Shown here in pieces: positions 57,668 to 64,000 of a stretch of DNA of 64,000 nt. The position numbers and the translations under genes are program-made. Every line of letters starts with the position of its first letter. The stretch's first letter is position 1. This DNA comes from Antilocapra americana (Eukaryota; Chordata; Mammalia; Artiodactyla; Antilocapridae), in contig ML662445.1 of NCBI GenBank assembly GCA_007570785.1, forward strand, positions 1,476,614-1,540,613, given 5' to 3'. Under the pieces are notes generated by a model. That model was given only the letters and a program-made list of their open reading frames with translations. It was not told the origin of the DNA and did not search any database.

Positions 57668-58015
57668 TACATAAACTAATAGCTTTCCCTTATACCAGCA
57701 ATGAACAATGGGACTTTCAAATAAAAATATCATTTAAAATGGCATCAAAAATGAAAGTCTTAGGTATTAATCTAGCAAAATATGTATTTATATGTGGACA
57801 CATTCAAAACTGATGAAATTAAAGATATGATTAAACAGAGAGGTATTTTGTTTTAGATTGGAAGACTCAATATTGATAAGATGCCAATTGCTTGCAATTT
57901 GATCTATAGATTTAATAAAATTCCTATTAAAATCCTAGCAGCCTGCTTTGTAGATACCAATAGAATTATTCTAGATTTTTATGGAAAGATATTTCAATTT
58001 CCTGGAGCAGGTATG
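57668..58015 (+). mobile_element. Old L1 ORF2 (later part), relic
   Basis: The words CCAGCAATGAACAATGGGAC, GGTATTAATCTAGCAAAATA, GATTGGAAGACTCAATATTG and AATAAAATTCCTATTAAAAT continue the L1 ORF2 order after the nested BovB. Confidence 0.8.
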
Positions 58016-58539
58016 CAACAGAAGCCACCATGTGAGCAATTGCCAGGATGGAAAACCATGAACAGTAGTTGATGAATTGCTGGAGGCTCTAGGTGGACAA
58101 GTCCGAGAGTTACAAACTCCAGGAGGTCCCAGGCACGGGGGCGGGGGTGGTCCCATGATTTTGTGAAGTTTACCTCCAGGTTTAGATTCCCACAGTTTAT
58201 ATCAGAGAAAAACCAGCAGGCTTCCTATAGAGGGGCCAGGGTCTAAGGGGCCGTGGTCAGCCCTAAGGCACCTGCAGGTCTGAAATGAGAAAACCCTAAG
58301 GAAAGCATGGACTGTTTTAAAAAGTATACTGACTAGAGCTACCAGACTTAGTGGTAAGTGCAGGATACCCAGTAGAATGTGAATTTCAGGTAAATGAACT
58401 ATTTTTTAATGTAAGAATGTCCTATGAAATATGTGTATTAAAATGTATTCATTGTTTAGCTGAAATTCAGATTTAAAAGGGCATTCTGTGTTTTATGTGG
58501 CAATTCTATACCTGACTCATAGAAAACTGTCTTAGCTTT
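58016..58539. other. Single-copy or unrecognised DNA
   Basis: Nothing is recognised. It may be an unrelated insertion or a badly decayed part of the surrounding L1. Confidence 0.4.
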
Positions 58540-59065
58540 ATGTAAAAACAACAAAAATACTCCTGAAAACTCACCACTTACGTCCACATGAAAACCTGTA
58601 TACAGGTATTTATGGCAGTTTTATTCCTAATTACCAAAATGTGGAAGCTGCCAAGATGCCTTTCAGGAGGTAAACAGATAAAGGAAAACGTGGTCCATCC
58701 AGAGAATGGAAGATTATTTAGAGCTGAAAAGAAATGAGCTCTCAAGTAATGAAAAGCCAGGAAGGAACCTTAGATGTATGTTACCAAGTAAAGAAACAAG
58801 ACTTGAAATGCTGATTGCAGCCATATGATGTTCTGTTCTGGAAAAGGCGAGACGAGGGTGACCGTAAAATGATTGGGGGCTGCCAGGGGCTGGGAGAGGG
58901 AGGGATAAGTGGAAAGCAGTGAGTTTTAGGGTGGTGAAGCTATTTTTCATGATATTATAACAGTGGATATATTTCATTATAAATGTGTCCATTTCTAGTT
59001 TGTTGTACATTGAAGGTACAGCACCAAGAAGGAGACCTAAGGGATATTAGTTATTGACGATGTAT
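58540..59065 (+). mobile_element. Old L1 ORF2 end and 3' UTR, relic
   Basis: The words ATTACCAAAATGTGGAAGC, AACGTGGTCCATCCAGAG, GGGGGCTGCCAGGGGCTGGG and GAGGGAGGGATAAGTGG match the order of an L1M-type 3' region. It probably belongs to the same old element as 56640-58015. Confidence 0.72.
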
Positions 59066-59859
59066 CAATATCGACTTATCAGTGACAGAACCACACCTCC
59101 ACAAGATATGAATAATGGGGACACCATGTATGTATCTGCAGCAAGGAAGAGGGTACAGGCTGGCTCTCTGTACTTTCTGTTCCCATAAACTTAAAACTGC
59201 TTTATGAGATAAAGTCTATTAATTTAAAAAGTTACTGAAGGTAATATTAAAGGGTCTGACAAAGAAATAAGAGAATAACCAAAACAACAGATGTATTGGA
59301 AAGAAGTTTTAATTTACGTGAAAAATTGTGTAATATTTGGAATTAAAAACTCCATGAATGAATTAATCAGCATATTAGTTCAAGTTGGAGAACCAGTAGC
59401 CCACAGAGTCATCTAAGAAGTCTGCCTCGGAAATCTTCTGTGACTTAACTTGACTCTCATTAATGAGGACTCAGATTCCATCTGTGAGTCTTGGAAGCAA
59501 CTGAACAATGTAGATGGTTTTGTCTAGAAGGAACAGCAGCGATTTCCATCCAGATGAGAAGATGACCCCAAAGTGAAAGGCTGTACCTCCCTGTGAGGTG
59601 GTGGCCAGTTTTGTATCTAACATGACCCTCTGACATGGGTCCCTACTGAAGGACCACAGCATCAGTTCCTGTCTCTTCCTTTGAATGAGCTCCACATCTT
59701 GGTGGTTCCCTCATGAAAGACTGACTATATCTTTGACAAATGCTCACTGTATATCTTCGAAAAATACTTTTCACTTTTTGTAAGTACTTTGCCACAGGAA
59801 AGAGGTAGCATCACAAAGCAGTGAGTAGACTGGACTATTTAATAAGCACTGCTGGAAAA
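59066..59859. other. Single-copy DNA, no gene recognised
   Basis: The minus-strand frame 59471-59695 has no family features. Confidence 0.45.
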
Positions 59860-60640
59860 CTGGCTTTCCATGGGGGAGGGGAAATGAAATTTCACCCCAA
59901 CCCACCCCATCCACAAACCACAATCAATTCTAGTGTATTAAGAATACCAATATGAATCACAGACTTTAAAGCTCTCATAAAATTCAGTATAATAAATTTA
60001 CAACCTTGAAGTAGTGGAAAATTTATTAAAGTAGTCCCAGGAGACATAAACCTCAAAAGAAAAGAAAGCTAAAACAAAACAAGAAATTGAACTATATTAA
60101 TAAATCCTGTATCAAAAAATACACAACAAAGCAGGGAAAAGACAAGCCATAAATTGGGAGTACAGATTTGCAACACATTTAATTAACAAAGGATTAATCA
60201 TCAAAATATGTTTATAAAAACTTCTCCAAATCAGTAATAAAAAGGCAAACAACCTAATAGGTTCACAGCAGAGAAAAAAAAATATGGCGAATAAACACAG
60301 GAACAGATGCTTAACCTCATTAGTAATCTGAGAAATGCAAATTAAAACAATAATGAGATACCATTTGCACCCACCAGATTGGCAAAAGTTACAAAGTCTG
60401 ACAGCGCTACTTGTTGGTGAGGTTGGGTCTGGAGGACACTGGCTCCGTGGGTAAGAACCGTGCTGGCACCATCACCTTGGAGACAGCTTGACATCATCCA
60501 GCCGACTCCATGACCCTGCAGCTCCAGTTGTTTCTGGCCGTTCATCCCAGACAGATACCTGCCCAAGAGTCCAGTTGAGAGCAGGAGGGTGCGATATTGC
60601 CGCCTGACGGGTAACAAGTCAGGAGACACGTGGACACTGA
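59860..60640 (+). mobile_element. Old L1 ORF2 3' part, relic
   Basis: The words CTATATTAATAAATCCTGTA, CAACAAAGCAGGGAAAAGAC, GGATTAATCATCAAAATATG, TAATCTGAGAAATGCAAATT, ACCATTTGCACCCACCAGAT and GGCAAAAGTTACAAAGTCTG are typical of the L1 ORF2 C-terminal coding region in sense orientation. The frame is degraded. Confidence 0.82.
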
Positions 60641-63349
60641 CCACAGGAGCAGGGTACAGACTGGGGCATTTTCACACGGAACACAGCCCAGTGCTGACGA
60701 CGGGTCACCACTGCCCAGTCCAGCCTGCACAGTGATCATCTTAACAATGAAAGAAACACAGGGCAAGGTCACCTTTCTCAGATACTGTTGGGGCAACTTT
60801 GCCAAGTGCATCTTGGCAGTCATTTAGAATCAAGTTCAACTAAATTTCTCCAAGGAAAATATTATTCCTTCCCACTTTTCTTCTTCGATTGATTTGTTTT
60901 TAAATTTGATGTTTTAAAGTCATTATCCAGTTCCTGGAAGGGGTTAATTATTTGTGGCTGGCTAGCACATTTCTTGAGCATCTTAACACAGGCAGGGAGG
61001 TAAGGGAACTCAGGTGTCAGCTGAAGAAAACCCACCTGTACGGGATGTGGTCACTGCACTGCTTGTGCGTATGTTGGGGGGGCCTTTATAGCTGTTTCCC
61101 TATGTTCTAATTGCTATCCAGAAGCTGTTTAGATTTGATGAAGTTGCAACAGGAATAAAATACACCTCATCCTTGCCCGTAAAATTTGAAAGAATAAGAA
61201 AATGTCATGGTGAATTTCTATTTCACAAATGATAAGCTGTTTAAGATGTAGTAAAACGAATCATACAGAAACTTTCTAGGCAAGTTTGTACCTTCTCCTT
61301 GTTCCATTTGGACGCTTGTTTTAGTATCTGGGTTATCTGTATTTTATACTTTCAAGAATCACACTCACCCTATATGTTGTTTCTTCTGTCTTGCCATGGT
61401 TGACACAGGTGATGCTGCCTGTAGGTAAAGGTGTGCCTGACCATTTTAAGGACATGTTGGGGAAGGATCTTGGACACAAAACCTTAACAAAATCACATAG
61501 GGGCAGTGCTACCACTATGAAACAATGACTGTTATGTATATAAAAGATAATGTTCTTTTTTACACTATATTCAAAATCCCACTTTGACTCAAAAAGAAAT
61601 TTATTGAAAGGGCTCAATTCAGGGAAAATATATTGCTCAGTAAAAGAGAAAGAAAATGGTGACTATGAAAACCTTGTAAAACCTTTAGATGAGAATGTGG
61701 ACAAGAGACAGAAATGCTTGTGTACATTAAAATTTTCCTTTGCTCTCCTCCATCCCCACCCCCAGCCCTAATTTAACTTGGCGTCTACTGGCTGATTTCT
61801 CTCAGTTAGGGAGACAAGACGACTTTACTGAAATAATGAAACACATGGATGGAAAATAACCCCAAAGATGGTAAAGCTGAAAATGCAAGATTGATAAAGT
61901 AATTTTAATTTGGCTCTACATATGTTAAGGTAGTTAGGGTGACTTTTGTGAAGGAGTCCAACTGTGTAAAGACAGATGTGCAGAAACTGATTAAAGACAC
62001 ACACACCCCGCCTCCCACGGCTGGTGTGTATTCGTTTCACACCGAGGCAGTGCCGTTCCGAGCTCGAAGCACGCTGTGTTGCTTTAGCGAAAACCAGAGC
62101 ACCGCAGATTTGCTCATTGCCCACTGGGGATGCCCAACGCTGGCCAGCAGCTCTTGGACTGCCATGCCTCTGATATGAAAAATTACGGATTTGCTGCCAG
62201 ATTTTTTTTTTACAGTCCTCTGCTTGGCTCGACGAGCCCCAGGGGCATGGAAGTCAGGGATGGAAGGAGATAAAGGGGTGTGGGGGGGACAAGGAGAGAT
62301 CACCCCAAAGCCCAGGAAAATCATTTAGCCCTTCACTTCTTGAGTCCCACTGTCCTCTCTGTGCAGCTCCAGAACCTGTTTTTCCTCCTCAGTCTGCCCT
62401 TACTGTTACTAATGTTTAAAACCATCACAGATACCATGAAGGCTCCTGCTGCGGCATTGATCTGCACCGCAGTCTGGGGCCTGAGACGCCCAGACTGCGT
62501 CCGTGCCATTCGCAGGGCCCTGGGCTCCCGCTGCTCTGCCCGAGAGCCATCTGCGCCCTGGTGCAGCCCCGGGCCAGCTGGTGTCCAGGGAAACCAGCTG
62601 ATGATCAATATGGCGGCAAGAGCAGTGGGGGGCGCGAGTAGGGGGTCCTGAAGCCTCAGGACCAAATAGGGGGGCGCACAAGACAGCTGCTCCAAGCCAT
62701 GGCTCTCCAGGCCTGTTGTGGGGAGATGGGGGACTCTCTCCACTCTTCAAGACCGAGGAGTTTGTGGGCAGCATCGCCTCCAGGTTACAGGGCAGAGGAG
62801 GCCGAGAGGTGCTTAGAGAAATGGAGCATCTGTCACGCTTTTTGTTCTCGTTCTCGTACAAGGTCAGAGATTGGAGGTTTTAAAGCAGTGGGATCATGGT
62901 CACAGGGCCTCTGAGTGCTCCCCAGAAGCCATGTGCTGTATCCAGATGTTGGGGGAAATTTTTAAGGCACATCGGCGTTCCTGGCTTCTCATGGAAGGTG
63001 AGGTTTGAACTGAAGTTCTGCTAGGACTGTCGCCAAAGTGGGGCGTCCGTATTCACGCAAACCTCTTGTTCATTTTAGTTTGAGATCCTTTCTTTCTCCT
63101 GAAGACAAGAGATTCTCTGAGCATCTTGAGGCTCGAATGAACAGAGCCATGATGCTCCTGAAGGTAATCTCAGTTGTCTGAAGATTTCAGGACCCAAGAG
63201 AGGTGAACGGGTTTGCCCATGATCACAGAGCAGAGCCCCAAACTAGGAGGCTGGGTCTCGTGCTGTGGTGGAAATGCTCTCCCTCGTGTTCCTTCCATCT
63301 GTAAACTTTGGACAGGCTCTGAGAAAATCCACCACATGAACTAATCAGC
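60641..63349. other. Single-copy DNA, no gene recognised
   Basis: No exon is recognised. The segment 62030-62200 keeps CpGs in ordinary sequence (GTTCCGAGCTCGAAGCACG, TTTAGCGAAAACC, ATTACGG). The GC-rich part 62440-62640 ends in a YY1-like AATATGGCGGCAAG near 62609. Frames in 62280-62861 are open on both strands because of base composition. Confidence 0.45.
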
Positions 63350-64000
63350 ATGTGCCAGGCACAGTTGTGTTTGGGCACAGTTGTGTTCGCACACAATCGT
63401 CTATGGGAACAGTTGTGTATGGGCACAGTTGTGATCAGGCACAGTCATGTTTGGGCATAGCTGTGATTGGGCACAACTGTGTTCACAGAGAGTCGTGTTT
63501 GCACATAGTCGTGTATGGGCAGTTGTGTTTGGACATAGTCGGGTATGGGCAGTTGTGTTTGGACATAGTCGTGTATGGGCAGTTGTGTTTGGACATAGTT
63601 GTGTATGGGCAGTTGTGTTCAGGCACAGTCGTGTTTGCACACAGTTGTGTAAGGGCACAGTTGTGTACGGCCACTGTCGTGTTTGCACAGCACAGTCGTG
63701 TTAGTGCACAGTCGTGTTTGGGCACAGGCGTGTACAAGCATAGTCGTGTTCGTGCACAGTCATGTTCAGGCACAGTTGTGTTCGGGCACAGCCGTGTATA
63801 AGCACAGTCATGTTCAGGCATAGTCATGTTTGGGCACAGTCGTGTTCGGGCATAGTCGTGTATGGGCATGGTCATGTTTATGCACAGTTGTGTAAGGGCA
63901 CAGTTATCTTTGCATACAGTTATGTTCGGGCACAGTTGTATATGGGGTCGTGTACAGGCACAGTCATGTTTGGGCACAGTTGTGTATGGAAACAGTTGTG
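63350..64000. repeat. Minisatellite, 16-bp unit, about 40 copies, runs off the window
   Basis: The unit approximates GGGCACAGTYGTGTWY and repeats from about 63353 to the last base. I count roughly 40 units, most of 16 bases, with 14- and 12-base shortened units. Between about 63517 and 63620 a 14-base and a 16-base unit alternate, giving a 30-base higher-order period. Frames stay partly open on both strands because three units make 48 bases. The array has no visible right end. Confidence 0.95.

Noticed and set aside
62438..62651. A plus-strand start reading MKAPAAALICTAV, reminiscent of a chemokine signal peptide
   Set aside because: After the first residues there is no CC or CXC cysteine pattern, no exon structure and no homology. 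It also lies in a GC-rich stretch open on both strands.
63352..63977. Open frames of 149 and 164 codons on opposite strands
   Set aside because: They are the 16-bp minisatellite. Three units equal 48 bases, which yields a 16-residue periodic peptide on each strand.

Overview
The window reads as ruminant nuclear DNA (Bos or a close relative), not prokaryotic or viral. The main evidence is repeat content. There are about ten Bov-tA tRNA-derived SINEs, two CHR-2-type cetartiodactyl SINEs, three BovB (RTE-type) LINE fragments, and several L1 3' ends of both young and decayed kinds. I found no open reading frame that I can recognise as a functional protein-coding exon. The long open frames are products of tandem repeats, LINE/SINE sequence or GC-rich sequence. 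The window is therefore intergenic or lies in a very long intron.

Layout. From 1 to 9.7 kb: single-copy DNA, a BovB insertion with perfect target-site duplications (2355-4311) that was later split by an L1 insertion (2843-3638, also with perfect duplications), an AT-rich degenerate tandem tract (5.5-5.8 kb), two Bov-tA and one CHR-2 SINE. From 9.7 to 31.2 kb: mostly single-copy DNA with scattered SINEs and microsatellites, several CpG-retaining or homeodomain-site-rich stretches that look like conserved regulatory DNA, and two perfect inverted repeats (82 bp at 23958/24842 and 31 bp at 27982/28753). From 31.3 to 33.5 kb: a minisatellite of 43 units with a 51-bp period. From 33.7 to 48 kb: an old MaLR-like LTR, single-copy DNA with further candidate regulatory segments, and SINEs. 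From 48.5 to 52.9 kb: L1 remnants, including one with a 5' inversion, a Bov-tA and a BovB tail. From 53.2 to 54.8 kb: the most gene-like stretch, with strong splice-site-like signals, a POU/homeodomain-type motif cluster and a CpG island at about 54155-54790. From 54.9 to 60.6 kb: old L1 pieces with a BovB nested inside. From 60.6 to 63.3 kb: single-copy DNA. From 63.35 kb to the end: a second minisatellite with a 16-bp period that runs off the window edge.

There is no set of genes that work together here. The functional hypothesis I can support is a cis-regulatory landscape (several candidate enhancers and one CpG-island promoter, perhaps of a non-coding transcript) with unusual local instability: two minisatellites, two perfect inverted repeats and a strong strand bias of SINEs. 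Family names come from recognising consensus features by eye. A RepeatMasker run and a multi-mammal alignment are the decisive checks.
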